Shown here piece by piece: positions 46,070 to 54,162 of a stretch of 64,000 nt of DNA. The translations under genes and the position numbers were made by a program. The stretch covers positions 1-64,000 of the forward strand of contig BPJV01000009.1 of NCBI GenBank assembly GCA_026004795.1, read 5' to 3'. Origin of the DNA: Pirellulaceae bacterium. Lineage in GTDB: Bacteria > Planctomycetota > Planctomycetia > Pirellulales > Pirellulaceae. The notes beneath the pieces are model-generated. The model had not been told where the DNA came from. It saw only the letters and a program-made list of their open reading frames with translations, and did not search any database. How positions within the stretch are numbered: the stretch's first letter is position 1; every line of letters begins with the position of its first letter.

Positions 46070-46717
46070 TTACCAACAAGCACACACTTTAACCTTGAGT
46101 CGGAGCACACGATTCTCCAGCTCAGGAACTCTCATCAGAATTACTTGGCCGCGGCGCAAGCCAGGGGGCAGGCGAAGGTGAATCGTACGTGATTCGATAA
46201 CCTTTCCCGATCCGTGGCACTGTGGGCAATGGGAGGATTGCAGTGCGGCCTGTTCCGCGCATCGGGCACACCGAACCGGCCATTTGACGACCAGTTCGCA
46301 GTCGGCTCCGAAGCGCACTTCCTCCGGCGTAATTGGCAGTTCTGCATCGATGGATGGAGCCGCCACCAGATCGGGGGCCGCCTGACCGAGTGTGGCGTAT
46401 GGGGAGCAACCGGCCCGCGTCTGCTCTCCTGCTTCGCGCAGCTCCCGGCCCTGGGGCACTGGAGTGATGCGCACGTATCTCCATTGGGAACGTCGTTGGC
46501 GGTCGTAGTCGGTTCGCCGCTCAGGATCGGACAGTGTCTCGTAGGCCGCCAGAATCTGCTTGAACTGGCGAGCGTCCCGCTCCGTGCCGTCGGCAAGGTC
46601 CGGGTGATAACGTTTGGCCAAGGCAAAGAAGGCCAATGCTATTTGACGTTCGGTGGCATCTGGTGGTACGCCGAGAATTGCGTAAAGGTCTGGAATACGT
46701 TCCCTTTCGTTTTCCAT
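46070..46717 (-). CDS. Short DnaJ-like co-chaperone with one zinc-knuckle remnant
   Basis: 215 residues from ATG 46717, after GGTAGGTG; an ORF extension to 46840 has no domain support. The J domain (residues 8-75) carries the HPD motif in KRYHPDLADG, needed to stimulate DnaK. The central part is not recognised. A CxxC pair, CARC and CPQC, with HGSGKVI, is like one half of the DnaJ zinc finger. The DnaJ C-terminal substrate domain seems truncated at LKVKVCACW. It points away from the Hsp20 cluster and is likely part of the same stress response, though on its own transcript. Confidence 0.82.
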   Translation of the reverse strand: MENERERIPDLYAILGVPPDATERQIALAFFALAKRYHPDLADGTERDARQFKQILAAYETLSDPERRTDYDRQRRSQWRYVRITPVPQGRELREAGEQTRAGCSPYATLGQAAPDLVAAPSIDAELPITPEEVRFGADCELVVKWPVRCARCAEQAALQSSHCPQCHGSGKVIESRTIHLRLPPGLRRGQVILMRVPELENRVLRLKVKVCACW

Positions 46718-47278
46718 GGCTCTGCACCTACCGGAGAAGAACCATCCTACGAATGGCTTGGTGGTCAAGATCGACGCCAGGTGCTCAAAACCCTGACAGG
46801 TTGGCCCTCTGGCGACTGGCCGGTACTCGCTAGCGCCCAACCCGTGAAGAGACCGTAGGCCACAGCCCGGTTGGCCGTATGCCCCGTGCGGTGCACTTTG
46901 GGACGCAACCTGTTCGGCCCTACGGCCCCGCCTCCGTCGACAAGGGTCAACCCCGTGGACGACGGAATCGATGGCTCCTACTACCTAACCTTTCTGGGAA
47001 ACCCCGCCAGCTCCAGCCAGCCATTGGCCCAACCTGGAGCAAACGGTGTTCCCGACTTGGGAGAGCTGCCGCCAGGTCGCGTCGAGGGCAGGAAACAGCA
47101 TCCTTCTCGGGCGGAAGACGCGTTGGTTTCGAACAACAAACGCCCGCAGCCGCTGATTTGCCAGCACTTACACAGGTAGGCACACGTGTCGAAATTGACC
47201 GACACGCACCAATTGACGCGACAATTTTTCCCTCGACGCTTCTCAGAGGTTACCTAAGATTCTCCGTAGTTTCAGATT

Positions 47279-47298
47279 GGAAATAATCCATTATTTCC
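47279..47298. promoter_or_regulatory. Inverted repeat upstream of sigma-54 promoter
   Basis: GGAAATAA and TTATTTCC are perfect 8-bp arms around TCCA, about 127 bp before the -24 element. The position suits an enhancer site for a sigma-54 activator. Confidence 0.5.
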
Positions 47299-47359
47299 TT
47301 CCCATCGCGGCGGTGGTATTGCCAGTTAAGCACGGCTAAGAAGCACATCCACCACACCT

Positions 47360-47385
47360 GCGATACCGACAGTTCGTCGTATCGC
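47360..47385. promoter_or_regulatory. Second inverted repeat upstream of sigma-54 promoter
   Basis: GCGATAC and GTATCGC, with inner GAC/GTC pairing and one bulge, lie about 40 bp before the -24 element. A regulator site is possible. Confidence 0.45.
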
Positions 47386-47422
47386 TAGCTGCCCCACCGA
47401 CCGATTTCCTCGCATTCGCGTT

Positions 47423-47440
47423 TTGGCACGCTTCTTGCAT
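47423..47440 (+). promoter_or_regulatory. Sigma-54 (-24/-12) promoter of Hsp20 cluster
   Basis: TTGGCACGCTTCTTGCAT matches the RpoN consensus TGGCAC-N5-TTGC exactly, with the GG and GC doublets at the right distance. It is about 126 bp before the first Hsp20 ATG. It needs an activator ATPase; one such gene, partial, lies at 63147-64000. Confidence 0.8.
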
Positions 47441-47565
47441 CGTCAGCCTCTTGGAATGCCGAAGAGCTGTCCAGGCGATGACGGCATTCGCTAACTAAGT
47501 CGTCCAGTGAATTTCAAGCGTATTGAACCACATCACATGTTCGTGAGGGAGAAGGAGGTGTAGCT

Positions 47566-48003
47566 ATGTTGAGTACCCGTTGGCAACCACGATCGATCTG
47601 GTCGGAGATGAATCGCCTGCGTGAGGAAATGGAACGCGCCTTTGGTGGCGCGGACTTGCGACGGTTCGATACCTATGTGTTTCCTCCGCTGAATCTATGG
47701 GAAGACGACAATAATTTGTACGTCGAAGCAGAGCTTCCTGGATTCGAGCTCAGTGATTTGGAAATCTACGTTAACGGAGACAATCAATTAGTGTTGAAAG
47801 GTGAGCGCAAGCCGCCGCAAATCGAGGGTGGCACCTGGCATCGCCAGGAACGCGGCTATGGTAGCTTCAATCGCATGGTTGAATTGCCCGAACACGTGGA
47901 TCCAGACAAGGTTGCTGCGGAATTCAAGAACGGCGTTCTGACCATTACTTTGCCGAAACGGGAAGAAGCCAAGCCGCGCCGAATCGAAGTCAAGGCGAGC
48001 TGA
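47566..48003 (+). CDS. Small heat shock protein Hsp20 (first of three)
   Basis: 145 residues. An ATP-independent holdase that keeps unfolding proteins soluble, forming oligomers in the cytosol. The N-terminal arm (IWSEMNRLREEMERAF) is followed by the alpha-crystallin domain with LYVEAELPGFELSDLEIYV and the hallmark FKNGVLTITLPKREEAKPR (A-x-x-x-n-G-v-L). A perfect AAGGAGGTG ribosome-binding site precedes ATG 47566. It is the first gene after the sigma-54 promoter. A 299-bp gap separates it from the second Hsp20. Confidence 0.95.
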   Translation: MLSTRWQPRSIWSEMNRLREEMERAFGGADLRRFDTYVFPPLNLWEDDNNLYVEAELPGFELSDLEIYVNGDNQLVLKGERKPPQIEGGTWHRQERGYGSFNRMVELPEHVDPDKVAAEFKNGVLTITLPKREEAKPRRIEVKAS

Positions 48004-48302
48004 TCGCTGGCGGTAGGCATGCGAGCGTCATGTCGACTCCGTGGCTGAGGAGTGGCACGACAGCAGCAATCTCGACGGCACGGTCGGCTCCGCAGCGCGG
48101 CCGTGTCGTCCTTGGGGCCCTGCGGACAGCGGCCATCTGCCGAAAGGCAGGAGAGTCTTAAGCAGGGCGTCGTTAAACAGACTGGTTTATTTTGATCGGC
48201 TGGCGGCGGGTACTCGTGGCAGCAGTTCGTCGCCAGCAATCGTCGATCGCTAATTCAACGGTTTGGTCCGTACACGATTACGTGCAAGAGGAGGAAGAAG
48301 AG

Positions 48303-48701
48303 ATGGCAGATACGGTAGTGAAAACGGAACAACAGCCCGCAGAAGTGGCAACGGCAGAGCGCACTCGGAGTGGACAAACCTACAGCCCTCGATTTGATAT
48401 CGTGGAAACCGCAGACGAACTAGTGCTGATGGGAGATCTTCCCGGTGTTTCCCCCGAATCGCTTGACGTGCAGTTCGAGAACAACGTGCTGACCATCGTG
48501 GGGAAAGTGGAACCGCGATATCGAGATGTCAATTTGCTGTATGCCGAGTACGGAATTGGCGATTTCTTCCGCCAGTTCACCATCGGCGAGACCATCGATG
48601 CGTCTCGGATTAGCGCTGAGTTGCACAATGGAGTCCTTACGCTTCATCTCCCGAAAACGGAAGCGGTTAAGCCACGCCGCATTGAGATCAAAGCCGTGTG
48701 A
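48303..48701 (+). CDS. Small heat shock protein Hsp20 (second of three)
   Basis: 132 residues from ATG 48303 after AGGAGGAAG. A short Glu/Thr-rich start leads to the alpha-crystallin domain: FDIVETADELVLMGDLPGVS and LHNGVLTLHLPKTEAVKPRR. It diverges strongly from the first and third copies, with a shorter N-terminal arm. It likely forms mixed or distinct oligomers. Same strand and order, so probably the same operon, although an extra promoter in the 299-bp gap is possible. Confidence 0.94.
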   Translation: MADTVVKTEQQPAEVATAERTRSGQTYSPRFDIVETADELVLMGDLPGVSPESLDVQFENNVLTIVGKVEPRYRDVNLLYAEYGIGDFFRQFTIGETIDASRISAELHNGVLTLHLPKTEAVKPRRIEIKAV

Positions 48702-48765
48702 TGGGGAGGAGTTGGAGTTAACGACGAGTAGGGTTGAGCACGAACCATGCAAAGGAGGTGACGCC

Positions 48766-49296
48766 ATGTTCAAAAGCTTGATTCCTTGGAAGCGTAAGAG
48801 TGGTGAAGTCCAAGTGCAGAGAAGCGAGCCGACACGCGTGAGCGGGGAAGGCCTTTATGGCCCGCTGGCATTACGTGAAGAGTTTGATGCGCTGCTGAAT
48901 CGCTTCTTCGACGAACAGTGGCTGACGAGCCGGTTGTTCAACAATTTCCCGCGATTGTGGGAAGAGTCACCAGTGATGAACTGGAATTGGGATAGCGGTT
49001 GGCAGGATGAACAAAAGCATTTCGTCTATCGTGCCGAATTGCCCGGTTTCGAGCCGGATGAGTTTGACATCAAGTCCAATGGTAGCGTGCTGACTATCCG
49101 CGCGGAGCACAAAGAGGAAAAGAAGGGCACTAACGGCACGTCCTACCGTTACGGCTCCTTCGTACGTACCTTGCCGCTGCCTCAAGGAAGTGATGACGCG
49201 AACATCGAGGCCAACTATCGAAGTGGCATCCTTGAAATCCGAGTACCCAAGAGTGAGTCAGCGCAAGGGAAGCGAATCGAGGTGAAAAGCGCCTAA
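48766..49296 (+). CDS. Small heat shock protein Hsp20 (third of three)
   Basis: 176 residues, with a longer basic N-terminal arm (MFKSLIPWKRKSGEVQVQ) than the other two. Alpha-crystallin domain: HFVYRAELPGFEPDEFDIKS and YRSGILEIRVPKSESAQGKR; the usual Asn-Gly is Ser-Gly here. AAAGGAGGTGACG before ATG 48766 is a near-perfect ribosome-binding site. The 64-bp gap from the second gene supports an operon, closed by a likely terminator at 49347. Confidence 0.94.
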   Translation: MFKSLIPWKRKSGEVQVQRSEPTRVSGEGLYGPLALREEFDALLNRFFDEQWLTSRLFNNFPRLWEESPVMNWNWDSGWQDEQKHFVYRAELPGFEPDEFDIKSNGSVLTIRAEHKEEKKGTNGTSYRYGSFVRTLPLPQGSDDANIEANYRSGILEIRVPKSESAQGKRIEVKSA

Positions 49297-49647
49297 GTGC
49301 CGCGTCACTCTGGTGGTGGGAAGACCGCGCATGAGGTGCGGTGGCGAGACACCGGGATGGTGAGTCTATATTTTTTCTGGCGGGAGCCGCGGGACGAACC
49401 TTGTCGTAACGCGGCTCTTGTCGCTTGCTGGACGGCCAGCGCTAGGTGATCGTCCCTCCCACCAAATCGGTCATGAGCTGTGGGCACCAAAGCGGTCCAT
49501 GGCGAATGGGCGATGGAAAATGGGATGAGGTGTCTTCTCCGATCCAAACGAGAGGGCACTTTCTTTCCGAGAACTGTATAAGAATTCATCGACAAACGCA
49601 TTAGTTTTTCTAAGAAATCGTTTCTTCCATGATGGGAGACCAGCATC
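49297..49647. other. Intergenic with likely terminator
   Basis: 351 bp between the Hsp20 cluster and a small gene. It holds the hairpin with T-run (49347-49376). No coding signal is seen in the remainder. Confidence 0.5.
49347..49376 (+). terminator. Likely terminator after Hsp20 cluster
   Basis: AGACACC pairs with GGTGAGTCT (two-base bulge) around GGGAT, followed by TATATTTTTT. Confidence 0.5.
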
Positions 49648-49959
49648 ATGTTCGATCCGTGGGTGGACCGTGAATGGAAAGATCTTTGTCGTCGGTTAGA
49701 AGTGTGCGCTGAGCATTTGGGGGCGAAGGCGAATTGTGTCGACTCGTGCCTTCAGGCAGCCCACGACTTTGCCGCTCAGGACCCGCCGTCGCGGTATCCC
49801 GAACTGTTGGATGCGGTTCGCGCAGCTGCCGATCTGGCCAAGAGCTGGCAACGTGTGGCGGAAAAGGGAGAGGAACCCGCCGCCGATGTCGTGGAGGAAG
49901 CATTGGAAGAGACGTTCCCGGCCAGCGATGCCCCTAGCTGGTCACCCACTGAAATCTGA
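49648..49959 (+). CDS. Small hypothetical protein with PASD-type C-terminus
   Basis: 103 residues. Helical and Cys-containing (VCAEHLGAKANCVDSC), ending in VVEEALEETFPASDAPSWSP. This type of tail (E-x-F-P-A-S-D-x-P) recurs in short, uncharacterised bacterial proteins. ATG 49648 has GGGAG 10-14 nt upstream. It follows the Hsp20 cluster and may be stress-linked by position only. No function is claimed. Confidence 0.65.
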   Translation: MFDPWVDREWKDLCRRLEVCAEHLGAKANCVDSCLQAAHDFAAQDPPSRYPELLDAVRAAADLAKSWQRVAEKGEEPAADVVEEALEETFPASDAPSWSPTEI

Positions 49960-50396
49960 TCCGCCGGAAAACGTGCTGCGCCCCCTGCGAGCTGAAAGTG
50001 CTGGTGGGGACGAACGGGGTGTCAATTGAAGTTTCCGAAGTCGTTCCCGCTGCCCAGGCCGTGGCATCTTTCCCTGCTGTTCCTGTCCCTATTTCTCCTC
50101 GCCGTACATGGAGGTGGCTCATCGAATCGCCAGCGGCGCGGTACAACATGGGTATCCGAGAGATCGACATCGACCGGTCGATGTCGATGCTTCCGGTTTT
50201 CGCGCCGGTGGGTCGTCTGCGTCTGTGAGAGAGGTCTGCCTACACTGCCGAGGGGAGAACCGTGACCGTCTGGTGAATGCGGTTAGCCACCGAACGCCTG
50301 CGGTTGGCTCATCGGTAGATCGCCTCGGATGTTGATCTGGCCCAGGGAGATGGCTTCCGCGCCCTGGAACCAAGAAAAACGGGGAGAACTGAGAAC
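49960..50396. other. Intergenic with 26-bp perfect palindrome
   Basis: 437 bp before the M14 peptidase gene. Open frames on both strands lack signatures. The 26-bp palindrome at 50163-50188 is the notable feature. GGGGAG at 50381-50386 may be the ribosome-binding site for the next gene. Confidence 0.55.
50163..50188. repeat. 26-bp perfect palindrome
   Basis: The half-site ATCGACATCGACC is followed at once by its exact reverse complement, with no spacer. The length is well beyond chance for a 64-kb sequence. It lies about 209 bp before the M14 peptidase start. A protein-binding site or a cruciform is possible. Confidence 0.8.
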
Positions 50397-52070
50397 GTGC
50401 CAGCGAGGAATTGGGGTTGGAAGGCGATATTGCTCCTCGGTGCAGTTTGGTGGTCGGGGAACATTCTTCACGGGCAAACACGTGTCGAATTGCCTACCGT
50501 GGCAGAAGCGAGTGGCTTTCGGCGCACGGCTACCGGAATGGAGGTTGAGAGGTTTCTACGAGAGATCGCGTCGGCAACCGATGAAGCAACGCTACTGTCG
50601 CTGGGAACCACGGTAGAGGGGCGTAAGATCTGGGCGCTGGACGTTGCGGCTACCGGTCACCAGACTGGTGATGCTGGCACCTTAACTGTTCTCTTGCTCG
50701 GCGGCATCCATGCTGGAGAATGTGACGGGAAAGAAGCGCTGCTGGCTTTGGCACGCGATATAACGCTGGTCGAAAAGTCCGTATGGCGGCAAAGTTTGCG
50801 TTTGATCTTCGTCCCCAATTTCAATGCCGATGGCAACGAGCGGCGCAGTCGCCACCACCGTCCTGGACAGAGTGGTCCCAGCGAGGGGATGGGCGTACGT
50901 CACAACGCGCAACGGCTCGATCTCAACCGCGACTTTATCAAACTCGAAAGCCCAGAAGTGCGCGCGTTGGTGGGAGCGATCAACCGATTCGATGTCGACG
51001 TGTTGATCGACTTGCATACGACCAATGGCTCGCTGCATCAGTACGATTTGACCTATGCCATTCCTCACCATCCGGCAGCAAATCGAACGCTGACCGATTG
51101 GGCACGCCAGGAGCTAATGCCATCGGTTTCCGCGACCCTGTCGCGACAAGGGTTCACCACGTTTTTTTACGGCAATTTCGATGCCGCACACACCCGCTGG
51201 CAAACCTTCGGGCATGAGCCGAGATACAGCACGGAGTACATGGGACTGCGAGGCAAACTCGGAATTCTCGTCGAGTCCTACTCCTACAAGAGCTACCGCC
51301 GCCGCATTGAAGCCAGTTACGCGTTTGTCCGCACTACGTTGGCAGCCCTTCATGCCCATGCAACGCAGCTCAGGGAGAACTTCCAACACGAGAGAAGTGT
51401 TCCGCGGGCAGGTTCTACGTTGGCCACGCGCGCTCGTCTGGCCCTGACCAGTCCCAGCATCACTATTGCAGGTTTTAAGACGCCTGCCGGCGAACTGGTG
51501 TCTCCACCGTATGACGCCTCTGCGTTGCAGGCCAATGTTCCTACCACTTTTACCGTATCCTGGTGGGGACATGCGGAACCGACGATGGAAACCGATATCC
51601 CCGTGGCCTACGCCATTGATCCCGACGGTGCCTGGGCTGTGCAGCGGCTGATGCTGCATGGAATTCAAGTGCACCGCCTCTCCGTGGCCGGCGCGCTGAA
51701 GGCACGCCAACTCCGTGTCACTAGAATGACGCGGGAGAGCGAGAAACGCTTCGGGCATCACCGGTTGCTGGTCGACGTGGAAGAGGAGCCTCATGAATCG
51801 TTGGTTGCCGCCGGAAGTTTTGTGGTGGCCACGGACCAGCCGTTAGGAAAGTTGGCCGCCTATCTTCTGGAACCATCATCCGAGGACGGACTGACAGCCT
51901 GGAATTTCTTCGACCCGCATATCGTCTCCGGCCAGCTTCATCCAGTGCAACGAGTAGTTTCAGGCCTGCCGGAGACTGGCTTAAGTCTCGTCGAAGTTCT
52001 CTCCGCGCACCGAGATGTTAACAGTGGACAAGCTCTATCATCCAACGCGAGCGATCGAGTACGCGGCTGA
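50397..52070 (+). CDS. M14-family zinc carboxypeptidase-like, secreted
   Basis: 557 residues. A signal peptide (AILLLGAVWWSGNILHG) precedes an M14 domain: zinc ligands in LGGIHAGECDGKEAL (HxxE, around 103-110) and LIDLHTTNGS (His near 204), and the catalytic Glu candidate in LGILVESYSYKSY. M14 enzymes release C-terminal amino acids or cleave peptidoglycan peptides; specificity is unclear. The start is a GTG at 50397 after GGGGAG. The next gene begins 56 nt inside its 3' end, in another frame. Confidence 0.85.
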   Translation: MPARNWGWKAILLLGAVWWSGNILHGQTRVELPTVAEASGFRRTATGMEVERFLREIASATDEATLLSLGTTVEGRKIWALDVAATGHQTGDAGTLTVLLLGGIHAGECDGKEALLALARDITLVEKSVWRQSLRLIFVPNFNADGNERRSRHHRPGQSGPSEGMGVRHNAQRLDLNRDFIKLESPEVRALVGAINRFDVDVLIDLHTTNGSLHQYDLTYAIPHHPAANRTLTDWARQELMPSVSATLSRQGFTTFFYGNFDAAHTRWQTFGHEPRYSTEYMGLRGKLGILVESYSYKSYRRRIEASYAFVRTTLAALHAHATQLRENFQHERSVPRAGSTLATRARLALTSPSITIAGFKTPAGELVSPPYDASALQANVPTTFTVSWWGHAEPTMETDIPVAYAIDPDGAWAVQRLMLHGIQVHRLSVAGALKARQLRVTRMTRESEKRFGHHRLLVDVEEEPHESLVAAGSFVVATDQPLGKLAAYLLEPSSEDGLTAWNFFDPHIVSGQLHPVQRVVSGLPETGLSLVEVLSAHRDVNSGQALSSNASDRVRG

Positions 52071-54162
52071 GCCGCCAATCGACAGGATTGGCTGGCTGCC
52101 CCGCGGCGATCGCTACCTGGTGCACCACGATGGCGCCTACGTGGTGGTGGATGCGGCGACGGCAGCGGAGGCACCCTGGGAAGAAGGGGAGAACCTGGAA
52201 CAGGCTCTGGCTTCCCTGCCTGACTTCACCAGGGAGCAGGCGCGACGCGCCGTGCGGCCCGAGTTTTTCTCCGGCGACATGCGTCTGGCCTTAGTTGCCC
52301 ATGAAAACGACCTCTACCTGTACACGGCATCGACAGCTGACGTCAAACGGCTAACCCACTCTCCTGAAAAGGAGGAAGAATTGGCGAGGCTCAGCCCGAC
52401 CGGCGATCATGTGGCCTTCGTTCAAGACCATGATCTGTGGCTGGTCGACTGCCAATCCGGCGAGCTCCGTCGCGTGACAAGCGATGGTAGCCCCAACGTA
52501 CTCAATGGCATACTCGATTGGGTGTATCAAGAAGAACTGTACGGTCGTGGCAACTTCCAGGGCTTCTGGTGGAGTCCGGATGGCTCTCGCATCGCCTTTC
52601 TCCGCTTGGATGAAGAGGCAGTCCCTCAGTACCTGGTTCCCAACAGTTTACCGATCAGCCAACAACTGGAATCGACTCGCTACCCCAAGGCAGGTCAACC
52701 GCTGCCACAGGTCGTCGTCCGCGTCGCAGATGTCAGCTCGGGCGACATCAGCGACATCCCCTTGGCTGGATTTCCGGCCGAGGATCGTTTAGTGGGCAGG
52801 GTGACGTGGGCCCCCGACGGTACCCTGTGGATCCAGGTGCTCAATCGTGTTCAGAATCGGCAGGCGCTGCTCCGCGCTTCGCCCGATGGCCGTGCTGTGA
52901 CGGCAGTTGTCATCGAGGAGAGTCCCGGGTGGATCGAGATTCGTGGGACACCGCATTTTCTCCCCCAAGGGGATTTTCTATGGTTGAGCGACCTGCCCCA
53001 CGGGCGCACGCATTTGTTCCGAGTGAACCCCACCAGTGGAACCAAGGGTGCGCTAACGGCAGGAGACTGGGACGTAGTCGAGTTCATCTCCCTGTCCGAG
53101 GATGGACAGACCGCTTTCGTTGTGACCAATGCCTCGGGGCCAACCGGGCGGCAATTGTTGGCCGTGGATACGGAAACGGGGGATCAACGTCCGCTAACCA
53201 CCACTGCGGGAGTGCATGCGTGCCAAGTGGCTCCCTCGGGACGTTTTTTTATCGATCGATTCAGTACGATGGAGCAACCTCCGGTCCTGGCGGTCCATAA
53301 TGCGGAAGGAAAAATGTTGCATATCGCCGCCGCCCCGACCGATGATCGGTACCAAGCGCTAAAGATTGCACCGGCAAGACCGATCCGTATCGACGGACCG
53401 GACGGAGTCGAGTTGTCGGCGTTGGTGCTGCTGCCCGACGCGTTCGTCTCTGGACATCCGTCGCACAGGTTGCCCGTCCTGTTCTATGTTTACGGGGGCC
53501 CACAAGCTCCGGCGACGCTTAATCGATGGAATGGTCGCTTTTATTGGTGGCATCAATTCTTATGCCAACAGGGCTTCGCCGTAGTCCTCTGTGACAACCG
53601 TTCATCACTAGGCCGAGGCATCAAAGACTCGTGGTCGATCCGCAAGCGTTTCGGGAAAATCGAGCTGATGGATCTACACGCGGTGGTGGACTGGGTAAAA
53701 AAGCAACCATGGGCCGACGGAGAGCGATTGGGGGTTTGGGGGTGGAGCTTTGGAGGTTATTTGACGGCCTACGCCTTGACCCACAGCCCCGATGTTTTTC
53801 GCTGTGGCATGGCCGGGGCTCCCGTCACCGATTGGAGGAACTATGACGCAATTTACACCGAACGCTATATGGATTTGCCACAGCATAACAAGGAAGGATA
53901 CGCAGCAAGCTCTGTGGTTGCTGCGGCGGCGATGCTCTCCGGCCGTCTGCTGCTAGTCCATGGAGAGAGAGACGACAATGTGCATTTAAGCAACACGCTG
54001 CAATTGGCGCATGCCCTGCAACATGCTCAGAAACAGTTCGACCTGATGGTCTATCCCGGCAATCGCCATAGCATCACCGACCCGCCGCAGCGGTACCACC
54101 TGATGCGTCTGATGACCGACTTTCTGCACCGGCAGTTGCTCACTGGGAACGCGCAGCCATGA
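52015..54162 (+). CDS. Dipeptidyl-peptidase IV-like S9 serine peptidase
   Basis: 715 residues. An N-terminal DPP-IV-type beta-propeller (DWVYQEELYGRGNFQGFWWS, with the EE pair that binds the peptide N-terminus) leads to a C-terminal alpha/beta hydrolase. The triad: Ser in GWSFGGYLTAY (around 577), Asp in GERDDNVHL (around 652) and His in NRHSITDP (around 685). It removes X-Pro or similar dipeptides. No signal peptide is seen, unlike the upstream M14 enzyme, so it may be cytosolic. It overlaps that gene by 56 bp, and its stop overlaps the RluA start (ATGA). A later in-frame start would shorten the overlap. Confidence 0.9.
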   Translation: MLTVDKLYHPTRAIEYAAEPPIDRIGWLPRGDRYLVHHDGAYVVVDAATAAEAPWEEGENLEQALASLPDFTREQARRAVRPEFFSGDMRLALVAHENDLYLYTASTADVKRLTHSPEKEEELARLSPTGDHVAFVQDHDLWLVDCQSGELRRVTSDGSPNVLNGILDWVYQEELYGRGNFQGFWWSPDGSRIAFLRLDEEAVPQYLVPNSLPISQQLESTRYPKAGQPLPQVVVRVADVSSGDISDIPLAGFPAEDRLVGRVTWAPDGTLWIQVLNRVQNRQALLRASPDGRAVTAVVIEESPGWIEIRGTPHFLPQGDFLWLSDLPHGRTHLFRVNPTSGTKGALTAGDWDVVEFISLSEDGQTAFVVTNASGPTGRQLLAVDTETGDQRPLTTTAGVHACQVAPSGRFFIDRFSTMEQPPVLAVHNAEGKMLHIAAAPTDDRYQALKIAPARPIRIDGPDGVELSALVLLPDAFVSGHPSHRLPVLFYVYGGPQAPATLNRWNGRFYWWHQFLCQQGFAVVLCDNRSSLGRGIKDSWSIRKRFGKIELMDLHAVVDWVKKQPWADGERLGVWGWSFGGYLTAYALTHSPDVFRCGMAGAPVTDWRNYDAIYTERYMDLPQHNKEGYAASSVVAAAAMLSGRLLLVHGERDDNVHLSNTLQLAHALQHAQKQFDLMVYPGNRHSITDPPQRYHLMRLMTDFLHRQLLTGNAQP

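Larger units (their letters stand above)
46718..47565. other. Long intergenic upstream of Hsp20 cluster
   Basis: 848 bp between divergent DnaJ-like and Hsp20 genes. The right part holds the sigma-54 promoter and two inverted repeats listed separately. The left part (46850-47200) has open frames on both strands with no family signature. No CIRCE element was found. Confidence 0.6.

Noticed and set aside
46879-47286. Plus-strand 135-codon frame and opposing minus-strand frames in the gap before the Hsp20 genes
   Set aside because: No family signature, no good ribosome-binding site and mutually overlapping frames. I also considered tmRNA and SRP RNA here and found no match to their conserved ends.
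47200-47565. CIRCE (HrcA) operator upstream of Hsp20 genes
   Set aside because: No TTAGCACTC-N9-GAGTGCTAA-like sequence is present.
48053-48067. Second sigma-54-like site (TGGCAC then CAGC) between Hsp20 genes 1 and 2
   Set aside because: The -12 element is CAGC instead of TTGC, so the match is too weak.
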